Origin: Paenibacillus polygoni
GTDB lineage: Bacteria; Bacillota; Bacilli; Paenibacillales; Paenibacillaceae
DNA length: 64,000 nucleotides
Direction: 5' to 3'
Assembly (NCBI RefSeq): GCF_030263935.1
Contig: NZ_CP127162.1
Span: forward strand, 2,737,501-2,801,500
A program made the translations under genes and the position numbers. How positions within the stretch are numbered: the stretch's first letter is position 1; each line of letters begins with the position of its first letter. Positions 8,870 through 17,053 of the stretch are shown here, in pieces. Under the pieces are notes generated by a model. The model was not told where the DNA came from. It did not search any database and worked only from the letters and a program-made list of their open reading frames with translations.

Positions 8870-9619
8870 ATGTATAAGATCCTGTTCGTTGATTTACATC
8901 ATCATTGGGATGCAAAAAGTCAAGATTTCTTTAATTGGAATAATCTCGGTTTCATATTAGAAGATTACACGAATGAATCCGATTCTGCTTTATCTCTCCT
9001 CAAATCAAAATGTTATTCTCTGCTGATCATCGATATTGTAAAATGCCCTGAACAAGGGATTACCCTATGCAAGCATGTACGTGCAATAAGTCCTGTTCCC
9101 ATTATTCTTATTAGCGATAGTACTGACTTTCAGCTTGCTCGAAAAGCAATGCAGTATCAGGTCAGCGACTACTTACCTGCCCCAGTTTCCAGCGAAGATA
9201 TGAGAATATGTCTACAGCTTATGAATCGAAAATTAAATGAAGAAAAAGCAGAGAATAAGAAAGCCAGTTTTGATATAGCGGATGATCTAGAAGAATCCGT
9301 TATTGATAAAGTGAAAGAATATGTGACCGAATCTCTTGGACAGAATATCACCTTAAAGGAAATATCGAGCACTTTACATTTTAACTATTCGTATTTAGGG
9401 CAAAAATTTAAATATCACGAGAATATGACCTTTAATGCCTATTTGTTGCAGCAACGTATGGAAAAAGCAAAGCAGCTTCTTGAGAAGACCGAAATGAAAG
9501 TATACGAAATTGCCAATGAAGTGGGATATTATGAAATGGATTGGTTTTATAAAAAGTTCAAGCTATACACGGGTGTGAGTGCCAACGAATATCGAAAAAT
9601 GAAAATGGTCACTGCGTAA
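8870..9619 (+). CDS. AraC-type response regulator with a degenerate receiver domain
   Basis: I choose the ATG at 8870 because the GGGGGG ribosome site ends 8 bases before it; the ATG at 8864 is too close. The 249-residue protein has a receiver-like domain (residues 1-120) and an AraC helix-turn-helix domain (about 148-247). The phospho-acceptor Asp55 is kept, but the usual acidic pair is reduced to Asp8 followed by Leu-His, and the invariant Lys is replaced by Ala104 (YLPAPVS). Phosphorylation-driven switching is therefore doubtful. No sensor kinase is adjacent. It faces away from the transporter operon and probably controls it. Confidence 0.88.
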   Translation: MYKILFVDLHHHWDAKSQDFFNWNNLGFILEDYTNESDSALSLLKSKCYSLLIIDIVKCPEQGITLCKHVRAISPVPIILISDSTDFQLARKAMQYQVSDYLPAPVSSEDMRICLQLMNRKLNEEKAENKKASFDIADDLEESVIDKVKEYVTESLGQNITLKEISSTLHFNYSYLGQKFKYHENMTFNAYLLQQRMEKAKQLLEKTEMKVYEIANEVGYYEMDWFYKKFKLYTGVSANEYRKMKMVTA

Positions 9620-9652
9620 CATGGTTGAACGAAACCCTTCTTTTTCCCATAC

Positions 9653-9692
9653 AAAATAGCCGCTTACTTATCTTTAAGTAAGCGGCTATTTT
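9653..9692. terminator. Bidirectional terminator
   Basis: A near-perfect inverted repeat (AAAATAGCCGCTTACT / AGTAAGCGGCTATTTT) with a short loop. T-rich ends on both strands let it serve the converging AraC-type gene on the plus strand and the exporter operon on the minus strand. Confidence 0.9.
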
Positions 9693-9756
9693 CGCAGATA
9701 TTTGGGTATTATTAGTTACTCAATCTTACTTCATCTTACTCAATCTCTTTCTTGAT

Positions 9757-10653
9757 CTAACCAGACAACTTTGTCTCATTAGGAGGGTAAAGAACAATCC
9801 GCCCCTCCTCCATTTCAACACGAACTTTATTACTGTCCTTAAATTCTTCTGCATCGAGGTACCCCGCTGGGATCTGAAGTCTCCCCGCCTTGTCAATAAC
9901 CGCATATTCGATATGACTGTCTGACATCTTTTGCTTTTCCTCTGCATCCAATAGAGCAAGTTCCTCCGAATAAGAGGTCCGCCGAATCATTTCTGCTGAG
10001 GTCTTACCATCACGAATTTGCACAACCCGGTCCACCTTCTGGGCTAAATGCGGATCATGTGTAACAATGACGACCGTAAGACCCGTAGACCGGTTAAGCG
10101 ATCGAAATAGATCCAAGACTTGGTCTGATGTGCTCGTATCAAGCGACCCGGTGGGCTCATCTGCCAGCAGTAAACGCGGGTTATTTGCAAGTGCAATGGC
10201 GATGGCTACCCGCTGCTGTTCCCCACCAGACAGCTCGCTTAAGCGGTTTTTCATCCGTTTTTCCAGTCCAACCGCCGTGAGCAGTTCTATTGCACGCGCC
10301 CGGCTCCGCTTGCCGTGCAGCAGCATCGGCAGTTCCACATTCTCTATGGCTGATAAATACGGAATCAGGTTACGGGAGTTATTTTGCCATACGAACCCTA
10401 CAGTCTCTCGTTTATACACTTTTAAATCTTTCTCTGTAAAAGAAAGCATGTCTTTACCATCTACAAATAGTTTGCCTGCTGAAGGCTTATCAAGCCCGCC
10501 AAGCATATTGAGCAGCGTAGATTTACCGCTGCCTGAATTGCCGATGATAGCCATAAGTTCGCCATCTTCTATCGTCATATCGAGTCCTTGAAGCGCAACG
10601 ACTTCAAGTTCGGCCGTTTTATATATTTTTACAAGTCCTTCGCAGTATATCAA
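9757..10653 (-). CDS. ABC exporter ATPase with a C-terminal AbrB-like domain
   Basis: The 298-residue protein has a LolD/MacB-type ATPase domain: Walker A GNSGSGKST (38-46), Q-loop Gln90, signature LSGGEQQR (141-148), Walker B LLLADEP (161-167) and switch His199. Residues about 247-292 form an added AbrB/MazE-like beta domain (AVIDKAGRLQIPAGYL, then a V-rich strand and IVLYPP). Usual family members end near residue 230. The start is a TTG with AGGAG 6 bases upstream, 3 bases after the permease stop. It is the second ATPase of the exporter operon. The extra domain could regulate or dimerise the ATPase. Confidence 0.9.
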   Translation of the reverse strand: MIYCEGLVKIYKTAELEVVALQGLDMTIEDGELMAIIGNSGSGKSTLLNMLGGLDKPSAGKLFVDGKDMLSFTEKDLKVYKRETVGFVWQNNSRNLIPYLSAIENVELPMLLHGKRSRARAIELLTAVGLEKRMKNRLSELSGGEQQRVAIAIALANNPRLLLADEPTGSLDTSTSDQVLDLFRSLNRSTGLTVVIVTHDPHLAQKVDRVVQIRDGKTSAEMIRRTSYSEELALLDAEEKQKMSDSHIEYAVIDKAGRLQIPAGYLDAEEFKDSNKVRVEMEEGRIVLYPPNETKLSG

Positions 10654-10656
10654 GGC

Positions 10657-13533
10657 TTACTCCTCTCCCAGTCTCAACGCCTCGGCAATTCGGGTACGTG
10701 ATAAACGGAAACTGATTACGGTAAGTCCAATGATCAGCATACTTCCGATAATACCGTATACTTGTAAATAGTCGCTGAGCTGATAGGTGATTTGAAAAGG
10801 CGGTACCTGATCTGTAGTCGCAAATGACATTTCAAACAAAGGAACAAACCGTTCGCTTGTTACATTACCGATCATCACTCCTATGAGGACAGCAGCTACC
10901 GAAGTTAACATCTGCTCGCTGACAAGCATACCGATGATGTGCCGAAAAGGCATACCCATCGCCCTGAGCACTCCATATTGGAGCGATCTTCCCGCTAATG
11001 TCAATGTCCAGAACAGCAGAAAACCAAAGAAACAAATGAGCATAGAAATGACAAATCCAAGCGTCATTACTCCATTAATAGCCATACGGAAAGGGTCATT
11101 CACGGAACGAACCAGCTCTTGCGTCGCGTCCCGAAGGCTTGTAACGGGTACCTTACTCTGTTCCAACTGCGTATAGATCTCTTGGCTGGACACCCCGTCC
11201 TTCAGCTTGAGCCATACTTCATATGGCTCAATGGCCAGCCTGTTCTGAATGGTGCTTAGATGTCCGACAATCAGAAAGGGATCTGTCCCCTTACCTTCTG
11301 CATCACGACTAACAGCGAGCGGATTCCAACTTGGCCAGTAATCGATAATGCCATAGACGGTAAGCGGAATTTGATTGAGTCCATCCCAAGCAACACTGAT
11401 GGTATCCCCCGGTTCAAGCTTCGCTTTATCCGCGAGCGAACGGGAGATGAGAACTGCTTTCGGATTTGGAGCAATCAGATTTAGATAGCTGTTTAATGGA
11501 TAATCCATTAGTCCGTTCTTCATCCACGCTGTATTTCCAAATTCCAGCGTATTGATGCCTACGAGTTCTACCTTTCCTGATGTGCCGCTCTCTTTTGCAC
11601 TAAAACGTGCTTCCTCTTTCCGAAACACTTTAGCTACTGACTCTGCACCTTCCAGTTCTTCGAATGGAGTAAAAGGAGGTTCCGTATACTGCACACGTCT
11701 TTGTTCGGTAAATTCACTATTCGCTGAACCCGTCTGAGCTGCTGAAGCCATATTGACAGGCGGTAGTGCATTACTTTCCCATTTGGACGTAATTACGATA
11801 TCTGTTCCTACAGAATACTGGATTTTGCTATCTAGATTATCGTTAATCGTTCGAGCCGCATTTGCACTGAATATACCTGTTGCGACGGTCATGATTAGAA
11901 ACACATTGATTGTTAGATACTGTCCGGAAGAGCGGCTAATCTGTACGAGTGAGCTATAAAGCGGCGGGGACCACCATTTCTTCCCTGATACGTAGATGAT
12001 CCGAATCAGCCAAGGATATATCCGCAGCACAAGGAGTCCGCCGCCGAGAATGAATAAGGCAGGAATTAAAAACACGAGTGGATCCATTTGCAGTAATTCT
12101 GAATCCAGTGCCAACCGCTTTAAATCAGCCTGTCTTTTATTGAAATTATAAAGCAGATACAAAGAGATTCCGACTAAAAGGAAATCGATTCCCGCCTTAT
12201 ACCAGAATGGGGTATGAGCAAGCCGGGCACTCTGCTGCTTATGGCTGACGATACTTACTTTGGAAGCAAGAAACGCAGGAATTAAGATAAGCATAATGGC
12301 GCCTGACACAGCAATGACGGCAATTCGATAAGCATCACTTGATAAGCTGATTTCGAGAGCGGAACGCTGAACAAACTCGAGGAACCCGTTAGAAGCTCCA
12401 AGTATTTTAGTGAACCATACCCCAAGTATAGGACCGACAGCCAGTGCACTGATGCCTAGAAGTGTACTTTCGAGTACGTAAATACACATAATCTGAAAAC
12501 GACTGGCACCTCTGCTTCGCAGTACAGCGATTTCCGTCTTCTGCCGATCAATTATAAGATTCGCAGACATATATATGTAGAATGCCAACATCATCATAAC
12601 GGGAACATAGAGAGACAACATCATTAAGTCAAGCTTCTTTTGTTTCCCCTCATACGATGCTACCGTCTCGGTCGCTGGAATATTTACTTCTTCCACTCCA
12701 AGTTTCCCGCGAAAATAACGTTTCACGTCCGTAGCTGCTTTGGTGAACTGTCCTGTTTTCTCTACCGTTAGCTGTTCGTAGTTCAAGGCAAAACGCCATT
12801 CTAGTTCGGTAAGGCGGGCTTTTCCACCTTCGATAAATTCACGCTCAAATTGCTCGAAAGGTATCAGAAAACCATTTTCTTCGTCTGTTGTCAAATAGGG
12901 GAGATAGGGGTCCGCAGCCGGATCCGTTTCAATCAAACCAACAGGAATTACACGGAATGTACTACGATCTGCTTCCGGCGATACCATCAACAGTTCATCG
13001 CCAAGTCCGCGTTTTACTGACAAGAGAAACTTCTGTGTCACAAGCGCTTCAAATATACCGTCTTGCCGGTCCTGCGGCATGCGACCCTCAGTCAGTTTGA
13101 CCCGTTTTTCCATATCAGATAAAGACTTGAAAATACCTGTTGTTTTCTGTATCTTCTTTTCCTGATCAGAAGCGTCGGCTCCATATACTTTCATCTTATG
13201 AGTCTTGCGCTGCTGGTAGGAAGACATCGCCTCAATTCCCGTTCGCTCCGGGATACTTGCAGCAAATTGATCAGCACGAGAGATCGCACTAGTCGTCTTC
13301 TCATCCATTACAGAAGAAGATACACTTGTACTAATGCGCATAAACCCAGGATATACACCGCTCTGATGCTGGATCTCCTGTAATTCCTTGGTCAATGTCC
13401 GCTGCAAAATGGCATCTGAATAGAGCGGCATAGAACTAAACAACGCCACACATATGGTTAGGCCAAACCACAAATTAAGCTGCAGCCATTTGTTACTTGC
13501 CATTTTGCGAAGGATCATCGTCCACAAAGCCAT
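10657..13533 (-). CDS. FtsX/MacB-type ABC exporter permease, large form
   Basis: I choose the ATG at 13533 behind AAGGAGGGGG, giving 958 residues; an upstream ATG at 13572 has no such site. The protein has an N-terminal membrane segment (about 15-35), a large extracellular domain (about 40-300), a first FtsX block of membrane segments (about 300-430), a middle pair (about 445-500), a second extracellular domain (about 540-825), and a final FtsX block (about 830-955). This is the duplicated FtsX layout of long single-chain permeases. With both ATPases and the adaptor it should form a lipid, peptide or antimicrobial exporter. Confidence 0.9.
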   Translation of the reverse strand: MALWTMILRKMASNKWLQLNLWFGLTICVALFSSMPLYSDAILQRTLTKELQEIQHQSGVYPGFMRISTSVSSSVMDEKTTSAISRADQFAASIPERTGIEAMSSYQQRKTHKMKVYGADASDQEKKIQKTTGIFKSLSDMEKRVKLTEGRMPQDRQDGIFEALVTQKFLLSVKRGLGDELLMVSPEADRSTFRVIPVGLIETDPAADPYLPYLTTDEENGFLIPFEQFEREFIEGGKARLTELEWRFALNYEQLTVEKTGQFTKAATDVKRYFRGKLGVEEVNIPATETVASYEGKQKKLDLMMLSLYVPVMMMLAFYIYMSANLIIDRQKTEIAVLRSRGASRFQIMCIYVLESTLLGISALAVGPILGVWFTKILGASNGFLEFVQRSALEISLSSDAYRIAVIAVSGAIMLILIPAFLASKVSIVSHKQQSARLAHTPFWYKAGIDFLLVGISLYLLYNFNKRQADLKRLALDSELLQMDPLVFLIPALFILGGGLLVLRIYPWLIRIIYVSGKKWWSPPLYSSLVQISRSSGQYLTINVFLIMTVATGIFSANAARTINDNLDSKIQYSVGTDIVITSKWESNALPPVNMASAAQTGSANSEFTEQRRVQYTEPPFTPFEELEGAESVAKVFRKEEARFSAKESGTSGKVELVGINTLEFGNTAWMKNGLMDYPLNSYLNLIAPNPKAVLISRSLADKAKLEPGDTISVAWDGLNQIPLTVYGIIDYWPSWNPLAVSRDAEGKGTDPFLIVGHLSTIQNRLAIEPYEVWLKLKDGVSSQEIYTQLEQSKVPVTSLRDATQELVRSVNDPFRMAINGVMTLGFVISMLICFFGFLLFWTLTLAGRSLQYGVLRAMGMPFRHIIGMLVSEQMLTSVAAVLIGVMIGNVTSERFVPLFEMSFATTDQVPPFQITYQLSDYLQVYGIIGSMLIIGLTVISFRLSRTRIAEALRLGEE

Positions 13534-13575
13534 ATGATCACCCCCTCCTTCCTGCCCTGAAAGTAGATACAAATT

Positions 13576-14631
13576 TTAATTATTTAAGATAACTTGCTGA
13601 GTTTCTTCGAGACCTTTCACAACCTCCACCTGTGTAGGTGTGGTAAGTCCAAGTTCCACATCGACTTCTTTCCGCTGGTCACCTTCAGCTACTTGAACAT
13701 AACTGCGCCCCATGTAAGAGCGAATCGCAGACCTTGGAAGAAGGATTACGTTCTCACGGCTTTGTAGTTTTATGGTGAGTTCCGCGCTGTGACCGATTTT
13801 CACATCACTTGGTGCATCTTTCATGCCGATAATGATGGTCACTGAATTACGTTCCGACTTTGCTTCATCCGTCGTCTGAGGCGCTTCTGCAGGAGATTGT
13901 AACACCGTACCCTCATAATCCTTACCTTTGTATTTCAAACCTACCGGCATTCCAGTTTGGACTGATAGTAAATCTTTGGAATCAGAAGCGGTATAAATAA
14001 GCTTCATATCGGAAGGATCAGCAATCGTAATTATGGTTTGATAAGCGCTTACAATATCACCTGTGTTTAGTGTTTCCGTAAAGGTAACAATACCTGAGAT
14101 CGGAGCATAAATTCTTGCTGCAGACAGTTTCTTCTCCATATTGTCCAGCTGCAATTCCTCTCGCTCCATATCAATTTCACGCAGTCGGAGTTCTGTTTTA
14201 ACAAGACCGGATTGCTGCGCCTCTTTGTACAATAATCTCGCACGCTCAACGTTCAATTTCTGTAAACGGATTTGAAGATCGAGATCGTCTGTTTCCAGCT
14301 CCGCCAGTAATTCCCCGGCCTTTACCTCTTCTCCAACTTTCGCCTTCATAGACTTTAGACGTCCTCCGTTCTCTTTAAAGAACAGTGTCGCTGAGCTTGC
14401 CGAAACAAAATTGGCCGTTCCTCTTAAAGAAGTCTCGATATTGCCACGGGTCGCCTCCACAATATCAAGCTCTTCCTCGGCAGGCTGAACGAGCGGCGGC
14501 TGAAGACTTTCGTCTTCAACCGGAAGAAGAGAACAGCCTGTAAGAGTAAGCATGGCAGCGAGAAGAATGCTTACCTTTACATTTAGTTTTCTTTTATACG
14601 TACGATGATGCTTATATCGATTAGGGTACAA
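13576..14631 (-). CDS. HlyD/RND-type periplasmic adaptor lipoprotein
   Basis: A membrane-fusion adaptor of about 351 residues. It has a basic N-terminus, a lipobox (Leu-Thr-Gly-Cys), a barrel-sandwich half-motif, a helical hairpin (about 110-165), and the second lipoyl half plus beta-barrel (APISGIVTFTETLNTGD near 175-191). I prefer the TTG at 14631, with GGAGG 9 bases upstream. The ATG at 14640 directly abuts that GGAGG. The start overlaps the end of the upstream ATPase gene by 11 bases. It should link the FtsX-like permease to the cell wall side. Confidence 0.88.
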   Translation of the reverse strand: MYPNRYKHHRTYKRKLNVKVSILLAAMLTLTGCSLLPVEDESLQPPLVQPAEEELDIVEATRGNIETSLRGTANFVSASSATLFFKENGGRLKSMKAKVGEEVKAGELLAELETDDLDLQIRLQKLNVERARLLYKEAQQSGLVKTELRLREIDMEREELQLDNMEKKLSAARIYAPISGIVTFTETLNTGDIVSAYQTIITIADPSDMKLIYTASDSKDLLSVQTGMPVGLKYKGKDYEGTVLQSPAEAPQTTDEAKSERNSVTIIIGMKDAPSDVKIGHSAELTIKLQSRENVILLPRSAIRSYMGRSYVQVAEGDQRKEVDVELGLTTPTQVEVVKGLEETQQVILNN

Positions 14632-15328
14632 TTTTGCCATCCTCCAATGCAATAACATAGTCAGCAAGCTCCATGATCCCCGGATCGTGTGTTGTTAAGA
14701 CAATCGTCATTCCTGAATCTTGCACTAGATCCCGAAATACACGCATCACCTGCAAACCCATCTTGCTGTCCAGCTCAGCCGTGGGTTCATCAGCAATTAG
14801 AATGGCAGGCTCATGTGCGATCGCTCTTGCGATCGCCACGCGCTGCTGCTCACCGCCCGATAACTCCATAGGTCGATGTTTCATTCTATCCTTCATACCC
14901 ACTCGCTCCAGTGCTCGTTCTGCAGCTTCTTGATTTCCTTTAACAGACTCGCCTGCAATGCGAAGACCAAATTCAACATTTTCATATGCTGACATAAGTG
15001 GGATCAGCCCAAATGATTGAAAGACGAGTCCAATTTCTTTACGGCGAAGCTTACTTCTTTCTGCTTCCGACAGTCCGGAAATTTGTTGTCCCTGTAGAAT
15101 AACTTTTCCTTCTGTCGGTTCATCTAGAGCAGCAAGAATATTAAGAAGCGTAGTCTTTCCTGACCCCGATCTCCCTTGCAATGCCACCATGCTGTGAGCG
15201 GGTACAGATAGATGAATGTTATCTAGTGCGGTAACCACCATATTCCCCCGCCCAAACCTTCGATACACACCGACGGCTTCAAGGATCGGATCTCCGTAAG
15301 TTTTCCTATCCTGCTCTGTATGTGGCAT
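14621..15328 (-). CDS. ABC exporter ATPase (LolD/MacB type)
   Basis: With the ATG at 15328 behind GAGGGGG the protein has 235 residues, normal for the family. Walker A GRSGSGKTT lies near 52-60, signature LSGGEQQRVAIARA near 150-163, and Walker B ILIADEP near 170. It is the first exporter gene and starts 19 bases after the GH43 stop. A second, non-identical ATPase closes the operon, so the permease may work with an ATPase heterodimer or two alternative ATPases. Confidence 0.92.
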   Translation of the reverse strand: MPHTEQDRKTYGDPILEAVGVYRRFGRGNMVVTALDNIHLSVPAHSMVALQGRSGSGKTTLLNILAALDEPTEGKVILQGQQISGLSEAERSKLRRKEIGLVFQSFGLIPLMSAYENVEFGLRIAGESVKGNQEAAERALERVGMKDRMKHRPMELSGGEQQRVAIARAIAHEPAILIADEPTAELDSKMGLQVMRVFRDLVQDSGMTIVLTTHDPGIMELADYVIALEDGKIVP

Positions 15329-15347
15329 GAGGCACCCCCTCTTTAAA

Positions 15348-16826
15348 CTAGCGAATGAATTGCCATGCACCTAATTGAAACAGTTCTTTCTCTGATTCAC
15401 CTTTAAATACAAAATAAATATCATGGATCCCTGTCACATTTGTAATTTCTGTACTGATCTCCTCCCAGCGCTCCACGCTTTCTGAAGGTGGTACGACAAG
15501 GGTTCCTAACAATTCACCATTTGGTTGATCCATCCGAATTTCAATTTCGCCTGCACTTGTTCCAGCCACCCAAGCTTTGATCGAAGAAGCACCTTCCGCA
15601 AAGTCTGCATTTGCTGCTGCAATCCAATCACCATCATGTATATTAGAAATGACAAGTTTATCGGAATGTCCGTCTTCATCTGCCACAGTAAAAGAGCGGA
15701 CGTTTATTCCTGCATTCCATGCCATAGTTACCGCATCAACAAGATGAAATGGATTTAGCGTTTTAATTGGGTCCACACCCTTTAAATCTGCCGTAATCTC
15801 TTTTATATCCCCATTTTCAGTAAACTCGACTTGATTAAGATGTGTGGAACGGTATCCTTTAGGAACACCCATTGCAGCTGATAAAGTCTGAGCGTGATAA
15901 GCGATATACCATGTGTCTTGAAGTGAGAAGATGGCATGATGATTATTACCGCCTACGCCAAAAAAGTGACCTGGATTTTTCAGAATCGTATTTTGATAAG
16001 TCCAAGGCCCCATCGGATGATCACTTGTCATATATGCAATCTCTCCCGCCGGCGGACTCCCCTCAGGACGTGCTCCCGGATAGAAATTAGAACAATACGT
16101 GTAGTAGTACACCCCATTATATTTATGGATGCCCGCAGACTCGAACATAAAGGGAGCTTCTATTACTTTTGCCTCGCCAACAACACTAATCATATCTTCA
16201 CCGAGCTGAATTACACGGGCGGTATTTGGCATCTCCGATTTTCCTTCGGGGATCCCTCCTCCATAATACAAGTACCCTGTTCCATCTTCATCGACCAGAA
16301 CAGCCGGATCAAATAACCAAGTCACACCTGCAGCTGCCGGCATTTCCCGAGAAATAAGCGGTTTACCGATAGGGTCCACCCATGGCCCAGTCGGGCTGTC
16401 ACTTGTCAAGACTCCAATTCCGCTTGCATTATTAGCAAAGTATAAGAAAAATTCGTCTTTTCCGTTGCGCTTTTTATGAGCTGCAGCGGGTGCCCAGGAT
16501 TGTGTCGCCCATTTTGCAGCACCTTCTGCACCTGCCGCCTTAATTGCGCCGTGATCTGTCCAATTGATCAGATCTTCAGAAGAAATTACAGAAAGGGTAT
16601 TGATTGTCCCATATGTATTCTCTTTTACATTTCCTTCCGTATCATGCTCCAGTACATCGTGAGTATTGTATAAATACACCCGTTCCTTATACACCAGTGC
16701 GTAGGGATCTGCACCGAATTTATGGGATACGACGGGGTTACCATTCCGAGGCAGCTTGCCAACCGCCTTCGCCTGTGCGTTATGACTGAACTTTACTTCA
16801 TCACTTGTGTTCATTGTTTTCTTCAT
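15348..16826 (-). CDS. Glycoside hydrolase family 43 enzyme (arabinofuranosidase/xylosidase type)
   Basis: The 492-residue protein has a five-bladed propeller catalytic domain (about 28-335) and a C-terminal CBM6-like beta domain (about 345-490). The expected acidic triad is visible: Asp40 in GADPYALV, Asp173 in FDPAVL and Glu229 in FESAGIHKYNG. No signal peptide is present, so it should act in the cytoplasm on imported arabino- or xylo-oligosaccharides. AGGAG directly abuts the first ATG, so the second ATG at 16814 is a possible alternative. A close copy of the binding-protein operon promoter lies upstream. Confidence 0.88.
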   Translation of the reverse strand: MKKTMNTSDEVKFSHNAQAKAVGKLPRNGNPVVSHKFGADPYALVYKERVYLYNTHDVLEHDTEGNVKENTYGTINTLSVISSEDLINWTDHGAIKAAGAEGAAKWATQSWAPAAAHKKRNGKDEFFLYFANNASGIGVLTSDSPTGPWVDPIGKPLISREMPAAAGVTWLFDPAVLVDEDGTGYLYYGGGIPEGKSEMPNTARVIQLGEDMISVVGEAKVIEAPFMFESAGIHKYNGVYYYTYCSNFYPGARPEGSPPAGEIAYMTSDHPMGPWTYQNTILKNPGHFFGVGGNNHHAIFSLQDTWYIAYHAQTLSAAMGVPKGYRSTHLNQVEFTENGDIKEITADLKGVDPIKTLNPFHLVDAVTMAWNAGINVRSFTVADEDGHSDKLVISNIHDGDWIAAANADFAEGASSIKAWVAGTSAGEIEIRMDQPNGELLGTLVVPPSESVERWEEISTEITNVTGIHDIYFVFKGESEKELFQLGAWQFIR

Positions 16827-16912
16827 CTCCTCGTTAAGTAATCACACTCTCAGATTGCGATCTCCAGATCATGTGCAATCGGATTGCAACTTCCTTTTTA
16901 TTCTCTCTAAAA

Positions 16913-16941
16913 AGTGTATCGCTTACATTTACGGGCAACAA
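16913..16941 (-). promoter_or_regulatory. GH43 promoter with overlapping TGTAAGCG element
   Basis: On the minus strand TTGTTG (16941-16936) and TACACT (16918-16913) are 17 bases apart, with TGTAAGCG (16927-16920) between them. Layout and flanks (GCAGGTTGTT upstream, ACACTTT downstream) match the promoter at 8634-8663. The two units are probably controlled by the same protein. Confidence 0.5.
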
Positions 16942-16994
16942 CCTGCCGAATCGTATATCCAGTACCTGTCTATTTCTAGTCCTCACACACAGGC

Positions 16995-17031
16995 AAAAAA
17001 GCCTGCAGCATCTGATAACTAACTGCAGACT
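16995..17031 (-). terminator. Terminator after the response regulator gene
   Basis: On the minus strand a stem AGTCTGCAG / CTGCAGGCT is followed by a six-T run. It lies just after the stop of the two-component regulator and ends the SBP-kinase-regulator unit. Confidence 0.8.
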
Positions 17032-17053
17032 TTCTTAAGGGGATCGCACCTTT

